64,000 nucleotides of DNA from contig JAFUAH010000025.1 of assembly GCA_017464345.1 (NCBI GenBank), positions 26,433-90,432 of the forward strand. Direction: 5' to 3'. The notes beneath the pieces are model-generated. The model was not told the DNA's origin. It did no database searches and was given only the letters and a program-made list of their open reading frames with translations. Made by a program: the position numbers and the translations under genes. Origin of the DNA: Bacteroidaceae bacterium (GTDB lineage Bacteria > Bacteroidota > Bacteroidia > Bacteroidales > Bacteroidaceae). Shown piece after piece: positions 18,273 to 27,355 of this stretch; position 1 is the first letter of the stretch; each line of letters begins with the position of its first letter.

Positions 18273-18345
18273 CGATTAACCGTAGGCGAGCGATTAATTA
18301 AACGCAGGTGAGCGGTTAATTAAACGCAGGCGAGCGGTTAATCTC
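18273..18345. repeat. 22-base tandem repeat in the prfC/ROK divergent region
   Basis: Two complete 22-base copies (CGRTTAATTAAACGCAGGYGAG) at 18291-18312 and 18313-18334, preceded by a shortened copy at 18273-18290 and followed by the first bases of a fourth. The gap 18116-18526 otherwise holds only the two divergent promoters; no gene is seen in it. Confidence 0.85.
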
Positions 18346-18424
18346 TTTCCCTATGGTTTCTGCCCGTGCATTGTAGTTGAAGGAGAAAAAGAACTTGCAA
18401 GAAAGCATTTTTTGTCCCTATTCT

Positions 18425-18455
18425 TTTGATAAATCCATCATTTATATTAACTTTG
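18425..18455 (+). promoter_or_regulatory. Promoter for the ROK kinase gene
   Basis: TTTG at 18425-18428, a 19-base spacer, then TAACTTTG at 18448-18455. This is an exact match to the Bacteroidetes primary-sigma consensus in both boxes and in spacing, 71 bases before the ATG at 18527. Confidence 0.85.
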
Positions 18456-18526
18456 CACACAGCACCAAGCAGATAAGACCTGGGCACACTCCCAGCATTT
18501 AACACAAACGAAAAAACATAGCAACC

Positions 18527-19531
18527 ATGAGCCAGAGTGAAAAACCCTACGTAATCGGCCTTGACCTGGGCGGCACCAATTCGGTGTTCGGCATTGTCGA
18601 TGCTGATGCCAATGTAGTAGCAGAAACTTCCGTGAAGACACAAGGGCACGGCGAATCGGTGGAACTTTACGTTGCCGACTGCCTCCAAGCCCTCCAGAAG
18701 ATTATCGACCAGGTGGGCGGCATCGGGAAAATACGCGCCATGGGCATCGGAGCCCCCAACGGCAACTACTACACCGGCTGTATTGAGTTTGCCCCGAACC
18801 TCGAGTGGGCCCGAAAGGGCGTAGTGCCCCTGGCCAAAATATTCTCCGACGCGCTGGGCATACCCGTGGCCATGACCAACGATGCCAATGCCGCCGCCAT
18901 CGGCGAAATGACCTACGGTGCGGCCCGTGGCATGAAGAACTTCATCATGATAACCCTGGGTACAGGCGTGGGCAGCGGCATCGTCGTGAACGGCCAGATG
19001 GTCTATGGCTGCGACGGCATGGCCGGCGAACTAGGCCACGTCATCGTAGAGCCCAACGGACGAGCATGCGGCTGTGGCCGCAAGGGCTGTCTGGAGACCT
19101 ACTGCTCGGCCACAGGCGTGGCACGCACGGCACGCGAGATTATCAGCACCACCGACCGCCCCACCCTCTTGCGCGAAATCCCCCTGGACAAGATTGAGAG
19201 CCGCGACGTGAGCATTGCCGCCTCGAAAGGCGACGAAGTGGCCAAGGAAATCTTCGAGCAGACAGGACGCATCCTGGGCGAGGCCTGTGCCAACTTCGCT
19301 GCCTTCAACAGCCCCGAGGCTTTCATATTCTTCGGTGGACTCACCAAGGCCGGCGACCTCCTCATGGAGCCCATCAAACGAGCCTATGAGGAGAGTGTGC
19401 TGAAGATTTACCGTGGCAAGGCCAAGATGCTTATCAGCCAGCTGGACGATGCCAAGGCCGCCGTTCTGGGCGCCAGTGCTCTGGGCTGGGAAGTGGCCCT
19501 GGAGCGGGGCGTAGAGAGAGGATTGGTCTGA
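18527..19531 (+). CDS. ROK-family sugar kinase, probably glucokinase
   Basis: 334 residues, typical of ROK glucokinases. The N-terminal phosphate-binding loop is GLDLGGTN (about 10-17). The catalytic Asp lies in TNDANAAAIGEM. ITLGTGVGSGIV is the second phosphate loop. The ROK zinc signature is present as GELGHVIVEPNGRACGCGRKGCLE, with the His and three Cys ligands. ROK kinases of Bacteroides act mainly on glucose and sometimes N-acetylglucosamine; the sequence alone does not decide between them. It is the first gene of a rightward set; the next gene starts 54 bases downstream without an obvious terminator between them. Confidence 0.94.
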   Translation: MSQSEKPYVIGLDLGGTNSVFGIVDADANVVAETSVKTQGHGESVELYVADCLQALQKIIDQVGGIGKIRAMGIGAPNGNYYTGCIEFAPNLEWARKGVVPLAKIFSDALGIPVAMTNDANAAAIGEMTYGAARGMKNFIMITLGTGVGSGIVVNGQMVYGCDGMAGELGHVIVEPNGRACGCGRKGCLETYCSATGVARTAREIISTTDRPTLLREIPLDKIESRDVSIAASKGDEVAKEIFEQTGRILGEACANFAAFNSPEAFIFFGGLTKAGDLLMEPIKRAYEESVLKIYRGKAKMLISQLDDAKAAVLGASALGWEVALERGVERGLV

Positions 19532-19585
19532 TGCCGGACGACAATACAGAATCATAATACAAAACTCACACCAATACATCCATTT

Positions 19586-20791
19586 ATGAAAAAATCATTA
19601 TTACTCTTAGGGTTGATAACGGGAACGTTTGCCCTACAGTCGTGCGTGGACAATGACTACGACCTCGACGACATCGACATGACCATCGGCCTGGGTTCCG
19701 ATGATGCCGTCTTCTGGCTGCCCAACAGCAGCACGGAAGAAATCGTGCTGGGCGACTTCATCAAACTGAAGGATGGTGACTACATCCAGGTGGAGACGGA
19801 CGACAGTGGCAAGGAGTTTTATTGCATCAAGGCCTCGGGTAATGACAACATACAGGTGAGCGTATACGCCGGTGCCCCTGCCGGGACCCCGATGGACATC
19901 ACCTATGGAGGTTTCGACCCCATTGACCTCTCGATGGACCCCGAAGGCATCAAGGATCTGAATCTGGACCTGGCTGCCCCCATGCTGCTCGTGGACATCG
20001 AAAACGACGCCCCCGTGAACATCGACTGCAAGATGGTTTTCGACTGCTACACCAGCAACAGCCAGTCTGCACCAGACGCTGAAGGCATAGATCTTACCAA
20101 GTTCTCCGTGGCCGCCAACAGCACCGCCCACTATTGCTTCACCGACAACACAATGCCCGGATATAGCTATGGCGGATATGATTACACGTACAAGCAGTCC
20201 ACCAACCTGCACAACAAGGTGATGACCATGCCTGACAAGGTACAAATGAACGTAAAGGACATCACCATGACCAACGTCGCCACCTCGGGTTCTGCCATCA
20301 CAGAAGACGTGAAGGCCACCTTCACCCTCTATTCCCCCCTGACCGTAGGACCGAACTTCTCGTTCACCAACGACAGTAATGAAAAGGGACTGTACAGCGA
20401 AATGAAGATTGATGACGATACAGACCTCGACATCAAGGCCATTTGCCTGAAGGCAAAAGTGAAGAACAACATGCCCATCGACCTCGACGTCACAGCCATT
20501 GCCATGGAAGAAGACGGCACGACCATTGCCAACATCAAGCCCCTGAAGACCAATAAGGTGCTGGCCGGACAGACCACAGAAATCAACCTGCGACTGGAAA
20601 CAGTGGACGGCATCCCCTTCACAAGCTATCTGAAAGAAGGTGCGACCCAGAAACTGGACGGCGTGAAGCTGAGCATCAAGGCCAGCGGCAACGCCACCAG
20701 CAGTGCAGCTCCCCTCCGTCCCACTGACAGCATCAAGGTGCAGGACATGCAGCTCGGCATCATCGGCAGGGTAATTATCGATGCCAATTAA
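19586..20791 (+). CDS. Lipoprotein of unknown function
   Basis: 401 residues. MKKSLLLLGLITGTFALQSC is a clear type II signal with lipidated Cys20, followed by an acidic stretch (VDNDYDLDDIDM), typical of exported lipoproteins in this phylum. The rest looks like repeated beta-sandwich modules, with recurrent patterns such as DVTAIAMEEDGT and TTEINLRLETVDGIPF. I do not recognise a named family. It is 25 bases before an outer-membrane barrel gene, and the pair probably works together at the cell surface. No catalytic motif is visible. Confidence 0.9.
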   Translation: MKKSLLLLGLITGTFALQSCVDNDYDLDDIDMTIGLGSDDAVFWLPNSSTEEIVLGDFIKLKDGDYIQVETDDSGKEFYCIKASGNDNIQVSVYAGAPAGTPMDITYGGFDPIDLSMDPEGIKDLNLDLAAPMLLVDIENDAPVNIDCKMVFDCYTSNSQSAPDAEGIDLTKFSVAANSTAHYCFTDNTMPGYSYGGYDYTYKQSTNLHNKVMTMPDKVQMNVKDITMTNVATSGSAITEDVKATFTLYSPLTVGPNFSFTNDSNEKGLYSEMKIDDDTDLDIKAICLKAKVKNNMPIDLDVTAIAMEEDGTTIANIKPLKTNKVLAGQTTEINLRLETVDGIPFTSYLKEGATQKLDGVKLSIKASGNATSSAAPLRPTDSIKVQDMQLGIIGRVIIDAN

Positions 20792-20816
20792 TTAATCCCC
20801 TAAACGACAGAAAGCT

Positions 20817-22271
20817 ATGAAACAAATATTCAGACTTGCATTGGCAACTACGGCCCTCCTGTTCGTACAGGGGCAGGCTTCGGCACAAAACCTGAGCAGT
20901 GCATACTTCCTCGACGGCTATGCACAAGGTCACGAACTGAACCCCGCAAAGGAGTATGACCGCAAGGGATACTTTGGTTTCCCCCTGAGCAATATCAACA
21001 TTGGAGTAAAGGGCAACCTGAGCCTGACAGACGTGCTGAAAGAGAATCCCAACGGTAGCGGACTGGTGACCTATCTCCACCCCAGCCTCAGCAACAGCGA
21101 GGCCCTGAAGGGATTCAACAACAACAACAAATTGCTCTCCGACATGCGCATCGAGCTCATCAGTGTGGGATTCCATGCCTTCAAGGGCTACAACACCGTC
21201 ACCGTGGGTGCACGCATGAACATGGGGCTCAACGTACCGTATGAACTCTTTGACCTCACGCGCGAACTGAACAATAAGGACTACAACATCAGCGACTTTG
21301 GCGGAACGGCCATGGCATGGGGCGAAATCGGTCTCGGACACAGCCGGCAAATAAACAAGGCATGGCGCATCGGCGGCAAGGCCAAAATACTGCTGGGCGG
21401 CGCATACGCCAAACTCAACATGGACAACCTCAGCCTAAACCTGAAGGACGAGAACCAGTGGGTGGCTACAGCCAACGCTACCGTGGAGGCCGGCGTAAAG
21501 GGATTCACCTGGGGTGAACCCAAAACGAAGGAATACTCCAACCGATACAAGGCTACGCATCCGGGAGCCACCACCTATCAGGAAGTGGACTTCGACAATG
21601 CAGACATAGACGGCCCCGGACTGAACGGCGGTGGTCTGGCCTTTGACCTGGGTACAGAGTGGAATCTGGAAGAACAATTCGGTGTGAAGGGCCTGAAAGT
21701 AAGTGCCAGCTTGCTGGATCTGGGCTTCATCAAGTGGAAGGACGTTGCCGTGGCAAAGAACAATGGAGACCCCTTTGTGTTTGAGGGCTTTGACGACATC
21801 CGCGTGAAAAACGGCAGTGGTACGAAATTTGACGACCAGGCAGATGACCTGGAAGACCGTCTGGAAGACCTCTACCGCCTGGAGGATAAAGGCAACAAGA
21901 GCGTGACCAACATGCTGGGCGCCACGCTGAACATCGCTGCGGAATATACACTCCCCAGTTACAAGCACTTGAAATTCGGTTTCCTGAGCACCACTCGCAT
22001 TCAGGGCGTATACAGCTGGAATGAAGAGCGTCTGGCCGTGACCGTAAGTCCTGTCAAGATGTTTGAAGTCAGTGCCAACGTGGGCGTAGGCACGCTGGGC
22101 ACCAACGTGGGCTGGATTATCAACTTCCATCCCCGTGGTTTCAATCTCTTCCTGGGCTCCGACCACAGCCTGCTGAAGCTCAGCAAACAGGGTGTACCTC
22201 TGAAGAGCAATGCCAATTTTGCCATGGGTATCAACTACCCCATCGGCAAAAGCCGCATCGAGAAGAAATAA
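20817..22271 (+). CDS. Outer-membrane beta-barrel protein, DUF5723-like
   Basis: 484 residues with a cleavable signal peptide (cut near ASA-Q, residues 21-24). The mature N-terminus (NLSSAYFLDGYAQGHELNPA) and the later NINIGVKGNLSLTDVL and VTVGARMNMGL strands match what I recall of DUF5723, a Bacteroidetes barrel family of unknown role. Alternating hydrophobic residues throughout support a beta barrel. It also contains an acidic coiled segment, DDQADDLEDRLEDLYRLED. It is translated from the same transcript as the lipoprotein before it and ends at the terminator 22295-22328. Confidence 0.86.
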   Translation: MKQIFRLALATTALLFVQGQASAQNLSSAYFLDGYAQGHELNPAKEYDRKGYFGFPLSNINIGVKGNLSLTDVLKENPNGSGLVTYLHPSLSNSEALKGFNNNNKLLSDMRIELISVGFHAFKGYNTVTVGARMNMGLNVPYELFDLTRELNNKDYNISDFGGTAMAWGEIGLGHSRQINKAWRIGGKAKILLGGAYAKLNMDNLSLNLKDENQWVATANATVEAGVKGFTWGEPKTKEYSNRYKATHPGATTYQEVDFDNADIDGPGLNGGGLAFDLGTEWNLEEQFGVKGLKVSASLLDLGFIKWKDVAVAKNNGDPFVFEGFDDIRVKNGSGTKFDDQADDLEDRLEDLYRLEDKGNKSVTNMLGATLNIAAEYTLPSYKHLKFGFLSTTRIQGVYSWNEERLAVTVSPVKMFEVSANVGVGTLGTNVGWIINFHPRGFNLFLGSDHSLLKLSKQGVPLKSNANFAMGINYPIGKSRIEKK

Positions 22272-22294
22272 AATGCTCACATACTGAATATCTA

Positions 22295-22328
22295 AGCCGT
22301 GGATTCTTCGTAATTCACGGCTTTTTTT
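22295..22328 (+). terminator. Intrinsic terminator after the DUF5723-like gene
   Basis: AGCCGTGGATT and AATTCACGGCT form an 11-base stem (one G-T pair) with a CTTCGT loop, followed by six T. It overlaps the promoter of purL, so termination and the next initiation are packed into about 45 bases. Confidence 0.88.
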
Positions 22329-22337
22329 GTATCTTTG
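22307..22337 (+). promoter_or_regulatory. Promoter for purL
   Basis: TATCTTTG at 22330-22337 is a full -7 match, 23 bases before the ATG. At the 19-base spacing the -33 position reads TTCG (22307-22310), one mismatch to TTTG, and lies in the loop of the preceding terminator. Confidence 0.6.
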
Positions 22338-22360
22338 CCCTCAAATTAAAATTCACGTGT

Positions 22361-25300
22361 ATGGTCATACAATTCTTCTGCACTACCCAACAATCTATCA
22401 TTGCCACGCAATGTGAGTGCGAACTCTCACCCGAAAACATCCAGAAACTCTGTTGGCTCTATGGCCAAGCCACCATCATGGACGACTCCACGGTGTCTGG
22501 CTACTTTGTCGGCCCGCGCCGTGAAATGGTGACCCCATGGAGCACCAATGCCGTGGAAATCACACAGAACATGAACATCCAGGGCATCACGCGCATCGAA
22601 GAGTACTTCCCCGTACAATCAGAGGATGCCGAGTACGACCCGATGCTGCAACGCCTCTACAAGGGACTGGACCAAGAGATATTCACTGTCGATATTCAGC
22701 CGGCTCCCATCCGCCTGATAGAAGACCTTGAGTCCTACAACGAAGAGGAGGGACTGGCTCTCAGCCCTGAAGAAATCGAATACCTACGCAGCGTAGAAAA
22801 GCGCTTGGCCCGCAAGCTGACGGACTCCGAAGTATTCGGTTTTGCACAAATCAACTCGGAGCACTGTCGCCACAAGATATTCGGCGGCACCTTCATCATC
22901 GACGGCCAGGAAATGCCCTCCAGCCTGTTCCAGATGATTAAGAAGACCACACAAGAGAATCCACATCACATCATCTCGGCCTACAAGGATAACGTGGCCT
23001 TTGCCGAAGGCCCTGTGGTGGAACAGTTTGCACCCGCCGACCACTCCACCAGCGACTACTTCGTCATCAAGAACATTGAGAGCGTCATTAGCATCAAGGC
23101 AGAGACACACAACTTCCCCACTACGGTAGAGCCCTTCAACGGAGCATCCACAGGTACGGGCGGTGAAATCCGCGACCGTATGGGCGGTGGTGTAGGCTCG
23201 TGGCCCATTGCTGGAACGGCTGTCTATATGACCAGTTATCCCCGGACGGACGAGGAGGAACACGAATGGGAAAAGATTCTGCCCGTTCGCAAGTGGCTGT
23301 ATCAGACACCCGAACAGATTCTCATCAAGGCCTCCAACGGAGCCAGTGACTTCGGTAACAAGTTTGGCCAACCGCTGATTTGCGGTTCTGTGCTGACCTT
23401 CGAACACCAAGAACATGCTGAAGCTCCGGCGTATGGCTATGACAAGGTCATTATGCTGGCTGGCGGCGTGGGCTATGGCACCAAGCGCGACTGCCTGAAA
23501 GGTACCCCGACGAAGGGCAACAAGATTGTCGTGGTGGGCGGTGAGAACTACCGCATCGGACTGGGGGGCGGCTCGGTGAGCAGTGTCGATACCGGACGCT
23601 ACTCCAACGGTATCGAACTGAATGCCGTGCAGCGTGCCAACCCCGAAATGCAGAAACGTGCCAACAATCTGGTGCGTGCCCTCTGTGAGGAAGACGTGAA
23701 CCCCATCGTCTCCATCCACGACCACGGTTCTGCCGGGCATGTCAATTGTCTGAGCGAACTGGTAGAGGAATGTGGCGGACTGATAGACATGACCAAACTG
23801 CCCGTGGGTGACAAAACGCTGTCAAGCAAGGAGATTATCGCCAACGAAAGCCAGGAGCGCATGGGCTTGCTGATTCAGGAAGAGCATCTTGACCACGTAC
23901 GCAAGATAGCCGAGCGCGAACGGGCTCCGCTGTATGTGGTCGGCGAAACCACAGGCGATGCCCATTTTGCCTTCGAGCAAGGTGACGGAGTAAGACCATT
24001 CGATCTGGACGTTGCCGACATGTTCGGGCATTCGCCCAAGACCGTGATGGTTGATAAGCGCGTAGAGCACCACTACGAAGATGCAAAAACTACTGGAACG
24101 ATAGGAAGCCACCTGAAAGATGTGCTTTCTCTCGAAGCCGTAGCCTGCAAGGACTGGCTCACGAACAAGGTGGATCGCAGTGTGACGGGAAAGGTGGCTC
24201 GCCAACAATGCCAAGGGCCACTGCAGTTGCCTCTCAGTGACTGTGGCGTCGTGGCGCTCGACTATCGGGGCCACAAAGGCATTGCCACGGCTTTGGGGCA
24301 CGCCCCACAAGCAGGACTTGCCGATTCAGCAGCAGGCAGTGTGCTCTCCGTTGCCGAAAGCCTGACGAACATCGTTTGGGCACCCCTATCCGAGGGACTG
24401 GACAGTGTCAGCCTCTCTGCCAACTGGATGTGGCCCTGCCGTTCGCAGGAAGGAGAGGATGCCCGCCTCTATCGCGGTGTAGAAGCGCTGAGCGACTTCT
24501 GCTGTGCACTGGGCATCAACGTTCCCACGGGAAAGGACTCCCTATCCATGACGCAGAAGTACCCCAGTGGGGAGAAAGTCATCAGTCCGGGAACCGTCAT
24601 TGTCACCAGTGGAGGCGAAGTCAGCGACATTCGCAAGGTAGTGAGCCCCGTCATGGCAGACGAGCCCCAGTCGGCCCTTTACCATATCGACTTCTCCTTT
24701 GACCAGTTGCGCTTGGGCGGCAGTGCCTTTGCCCAAAGCCAAGGCAAAGTGGGCAGCGACGTCCCCACGGTGACGAATCCCGAATACTTCCGCGATGCCT
24801 TCAACACCATCCAGGAATGTGTGCGCCGTGGACTGCTTTTGGCTGGTCATGACATCTCTGCAGGCGGCCTCGTCACCACGTTGTTGGAAATGTGCTTTGC
24901 CAACACCGAGGGCGGTCTGAAGGTGAACCTCAACAACTTTGCCGAAGAAAATATTGAGAAGATTCTCTTCGCCGAGAATCCCGGTGTTGTGGTGCAGGTG
25001 GCTAATGCCCACGAAAAGGAATTCAAGAAACTGCTGGAGACAGAAGGCGTAGGCTACGTCTATATCGGTGTGCCCTGTAAGGACCGCACCATGCGCATCC
25101 GCAAGGGTGAATACGAGGAAACGCTGGAGATAGACACTCTACGTGAGGTATGGTATGCACCATCCTATCGTCTGGACTGCCGCCAGAGCATGAATGGCTG
25201 TGCGGAAGAGCGCTTTAACAACTACGCCCATCAGCCCGTGGAGATTAATTTCAATCGCAACTTCACGGGTAAACTCAGTCAGTACGGGCTCAATCCCGAT

Positions 25301-26104
25301 CGCTGGAAACAGTCCCTGTCCCGTTCTGCTGCACCCAAAGCTGCCATTATCCGCGAGAAGGGCACCAATGGCGAACGCGAAATGGCCTACTCGCTTTATC
25401 TGGCAGGCTTTGAGGTGAAGGATGTCATGATGACGGATCTTGTCACGGGCCGAGAGACACTGGAAGATGTGAATATGATTGTCTTCTGCGGCGGTTTCTC
25501 CAACAGCGATGTGCTGGGCTCTGCCAAGGGATGGGCTGGTGCCTTCCTCTATAATCCCAAAGCCAAGGAAGCCCTTGACCGCTTCTATGCTCGCCCCGAT
25601 ACCTTGTCGCTCGGCATCTGCAATGGCTGTCAGCTGATGGTGGAACTTGGCTTAATTAAGAATGAGGGACTAAAGGCGAAGAATGAACTGAGAACACGCA
25701 TGTTGCACAACGATAGCCGGAAGTTCGAATCGGCCTACCTCGGCCTGACCATACCCAAGAATGAGAGCGTCATGTTCGGTTCGCTCAGCGGCAGCAAACT
25801 GGGCATCTGGGTGGCCCATGGCGAAGGCAAATTTAGTTTGCCTGGCAACGAAAGCGACTACCATATCGTAGCTAAGTACAACTACGAACAATATCCGGGC
25901 AATCCCAATGGATCGGACTACAACGTGGCTGGCATCTGCTCGGCCGATGGTCGCCACCTGGCCATGATGCCCCATCTGGAGCGTGCCATCTTCCCCTGGC
26001 AATGCGGTTGGTATCCCCAGAAGCACAGGAATGATGAGGTGACTCCATGGATTGAGGCCTTCGTGAATGCCCGCAAGTGGGTTGAGGAGAAAATGGGAAA
26101 ATGA
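22361..26104 (+). CDS. purL: Phosphoribosylformylglycinamidine synthase (FGAM synthase)
   Basis: 1247 residues, the single-chain large PurL type in which synthase and glutaminase are fused. It converts FGAR, glutamine and ATP to FGAM, the fourth step of purine synthesis. Visible landmarks: the N-terminal PurS-like region, the linker segment FAQINSEHCRHKIFGG, the ATP-site block AETHNFPTTVEPFNGASTGTGG, and a second half-repeat with VPTGKDSLSMTQ. The C-terminal class I glutaminase runs from about residue 1000, with the nucleophile elbow LGICNGCQLM and a C-terminal H-x-E pair in MMPHLERAIF. All catalytic parts are intact. It has its own promoter, and the ChrA-like pair follows 27 bases later. Confidence 0.98.
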   Translation: MVIQFFCTTQQSIIATQCECELSPENIQKLCWLYGQATIMDDSTVSGYFVGPRREMVTPWSTNAVEITQNMNIQGITRIEEYFPVQSEDAEYDPMLQRLYKGLDQEIFTVDIQPAPIRLIEDLESYNEEEGLALSPEEIEYLRSVEKRLARKLTDSEVFGFAQINSEHCRHKIFGGTFIIDGQEMPSSLFQMIKKTTQENPHHIISAYKDNVAFAEGPVVEQFAPADHSTSDYFVIKNIESVISIKAETHNFPTTVEPFNGASTGTGGEIRDRMGGGVGSWPIAGTAVYMTSYPRTDEEEHEWEKILPVRKWLYQTPEQILIKASNGASDFGNKFGQPLICGSVLTFEHQEHAEAPAYGYDKVIMLAGGVGYGTKRDCLKGTPTKGNKIVVVGGENYRIGLGGGSVSSVDTGRYSNGIELNAVQRANPEMQKRANNLVRALCEEDVNPIVSIHDHGSAGHVNCLSELVEECGGLIDMTKLPVGDKTLSSKEIIANESQERMGLLIQEEHLDHVRKIAERERAPLYVVGETTGDAHFAFEQGDGVRPFDLDVADMFGHSPKTVMVDKRVEHHYEDAKTTGTIGSHLKDVLSLEAVACKDWLTNKVDRSVTGKVARQQCQGPLQLPLSDCGVVALDYRGHKGIATALGHAPQAGLADSAAGSVLSVAESLTNIVWAPLSEGLDSVSLSANWMWPCRSQEGEDARLYRGVEALSDFCCALGINVPTGKDSLSMTQKYPSGEKVISPGTVIVTSGGEVSDIRKVVSPVMADEPQSALYHIDFSFDQLRLGGSAFAQSQGKVGSDVPTVTNPEYFRDAFNTIQECVRRGLLLAGHDISAGGLVTTLLEMCFANTEGGLKVNLNNFAEENIEKILFAENPGVVVQVANAHEKEFKKLLETEGVGYVYIGVPCKDRTMRIRKGEYEETLEIDTLREVWYAPSYRLDCRQSMNGCAEERFNNYAHQPVEINFNRNFTGKLSQYGLNPDRWKQSLSRSAAPKAAIIREKGTNGEREMAYSLYLAGFEVKDVMMTDLVTGRETLEDVNMIVFCGGFSNSDVLGSAKGWAGAFLYNPKAKEALDRFYARPDTLSLGICNGCQLMVELGLIKNEGLKAKNELRTRMLHNDSRKFESAYLGLTIPKNESVMFGSLSGSKLGIWVAHGEGKFSLPGNESDYHIVAKYNYEQYPGNPNGSDYNVAGICSADGRHLAMMPHLERAIFPWQCGWYPQKHRNDEVTPWIEAFVNARKWVEEKMGK

Positions 26105-26131
26105 GATATTGAGAAAATGAGAAAATGAGAC
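26101..26131. repeat. GAAAATGAG-type short repeat after purL
   Basis: The last codons of purL and the following 27 bases contain four near-copies of the word GAGAAAATGA. This is low-complexity junction sequence; no terminator or promoter is visible, so the chromate-transporter pair may be read from the purL promoter. Confidence 0.7.
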
Positions 26132-26665
26132 ATGTGGGAATTATTTACTAACTTCTTCCGCATCGGGCTGTTCACCATCGGTGGCGGTTATGCCATGATA
26201 CCGCTCATCGAATCCACAGTAGTGGATGAAAAGCGATGGATAGAACGCGAGGAACTGCTCGACTTGATAGCCGTCGCTCAGTCGTGTCCGGGCATCTTTG
26301 CCATCAACATCGGCATTTTCATCGGCTACAAACTGCGTGGCGTGAAGGGGGCACTCGTCACCACACTGGCCACGGCCCTGCCCTCGTTCATCATCATCTT
26401 GACGATTGCACTTTGTTTCAACCAATTCCGCGACAATCCCTATGTCGAGAAGATTTTCCGAGGTATCCGTCCGGCCGTTGTGGCACTGATTGCAGCCCCG
26501 GTTTTCAAGATGGGCAAGATGGCCCAAATCAGTTGGACGAACGTCTGGATTCCCATTGTGGCCACACTGCTCATCTGGTTGCTTGGGGTCAGCCCTATCT
26601 ACGTTATTCTGCTGGCTGGCATCAGCGGATACATCTACGGACAAGTAAGAGAAGGTAAACTATGA
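26132..26665 (+). CDS. Chromate transporter, N-type half
   Basis: 177 residues, a single CHR domain of the ChrA family. The landmarks are FFRIGLFTIGGGYAMIPLIE near the N-terminus and AVAQSCPGIFAINIGIFIGYKLRG after it; about five membrane segments follow. In short-chain CHR systems two such half-proteins are encoded side by side and act as a heteromer; members of the superfamily export chromate or related anions, but many have no tested substrate. Its stop overlaps the next start (ATGA at 26662-26665), so translation is coupled. Confidence 0.92.
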   Translation: MWELFTNFFRIGLFTIGGGYAMIPLIESTVVDEKRWIEREELLDLIAVAQSCPGIFAINIGIFIGYKLRGVKGALVTTLATALPSFIIILTIALCFNQFRDNPYVEKIFRGIRPAVVALIAAPVFKMGKMAQISWTNVWIPIVATLLIWLLGVSPIYVILLAGISGYIYGQVREGKL

Positions 26666-27240
26666 TTACACTCTATCTACTGCTTTTCTGGACCTTCTTC
26701 CAGATTGGTCTCTTCGGCTTTGGCGGAGGCTACGCCATGGTCAGCATGATTCAGGGTGAAGTGGTCACTCACTACCACTGGATGACAATGGGCCAGTTCA
26801 CCGACATCCTGGCCATCAGCCAGATGACCCCTGGCCCCATTGGTATCAACACGGCCACATACGTGGGCTATACCAGCCTCACCAATGCAGGCTATGCCTG
26901 GTACTGGGGTGTCTTGGGCAGCACTATCGCCACGTTTGCCGTCGTCCTGCCATCTTTCATCCTTATGCTCATTATCAGTCGTTTCCTGATGGCTTACAAG
27001 AACCATCCCACGGTGGAACACGTATTCAGTTGGCTACGTCCGGCCGTCATCGGCCTGCTGGCAGCTGCCGCCTTATGTCTGATGACCAAGGAGAACTTCT
27101 CCACACCTGCCATCTGCCCGTGGCAGTTCTGGTGCAGCGTTGGTATCTTCCTCTTCGCCCTCGTCTCCCTCATCGTGTACAAGATGAAGCCAATCCCCCT
27201 CATCCTGCTCTGTGGCTTGGTGGGACTGGTGCTGTTTTAG
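26662..27240 (+). CDS. Chromate transporter, C-type half
   Basis: 192 residues, the second CHR domain of the pair. It shows the same signatures in the order FFQIGLFGFGGGYAMVSMIQ and ILAISQMTPGPIGINTATYVGY, with a P-G-P motif where the first half has P-G-I. About six membrane segments are expected. It overlaps the first half by four bases. The antiparallel arrangement of two halves is the norm for short CHR proteins. The physiological substrate in an anaerobic gut-type bacterium is unknown. Confidence 0.92.
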   Translation: MITLYLLLFWTFFQIGLFGFGGGYAMVSMIQGEVVTHYHWMTMGQFTDILAISQMTPGPIGINTATYVGYTSLTNAGYAWYWGVLGSTIATFAVVLPSFILMLIISRFLMAYKNHPTVEHVFSWLRPAVIGLLAAAALCLMTKENFSTPAICPWQFWCSVGIFLFALVSLIVYKMKPIPLILLCGLVGLVLF

Positions 27241-27270
27241 GCCCGTACAGCTTTGCCTTGCAACCTATAC

Positions 27271-27310
27271 AGTTTGGGGCTCCGACCTATGCAGGTCGGA
27301 GCCCCAAACT
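27271..27310. repeat. Perfect 18-bp palindromic hairpin between convergent genes
   Basis: AGTTTGGGGCTCCGACCT, the loop ATGC, then its exact reverse complement. It sits between the convergent chromate-transporter and DUF5606 genes, 30 bases after one stop and 45 before the other. It lacks a T tract on either side, so it could be a terminator of the non-canonical type, an RNA-stabilising end or a repeated palindromic element. Confidence 0.85.
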
Positions 27311-27355
27311 ATGCGGAACGAAAGCCCCCTCTACCGGAGAGGCAATGCGGAGGGC

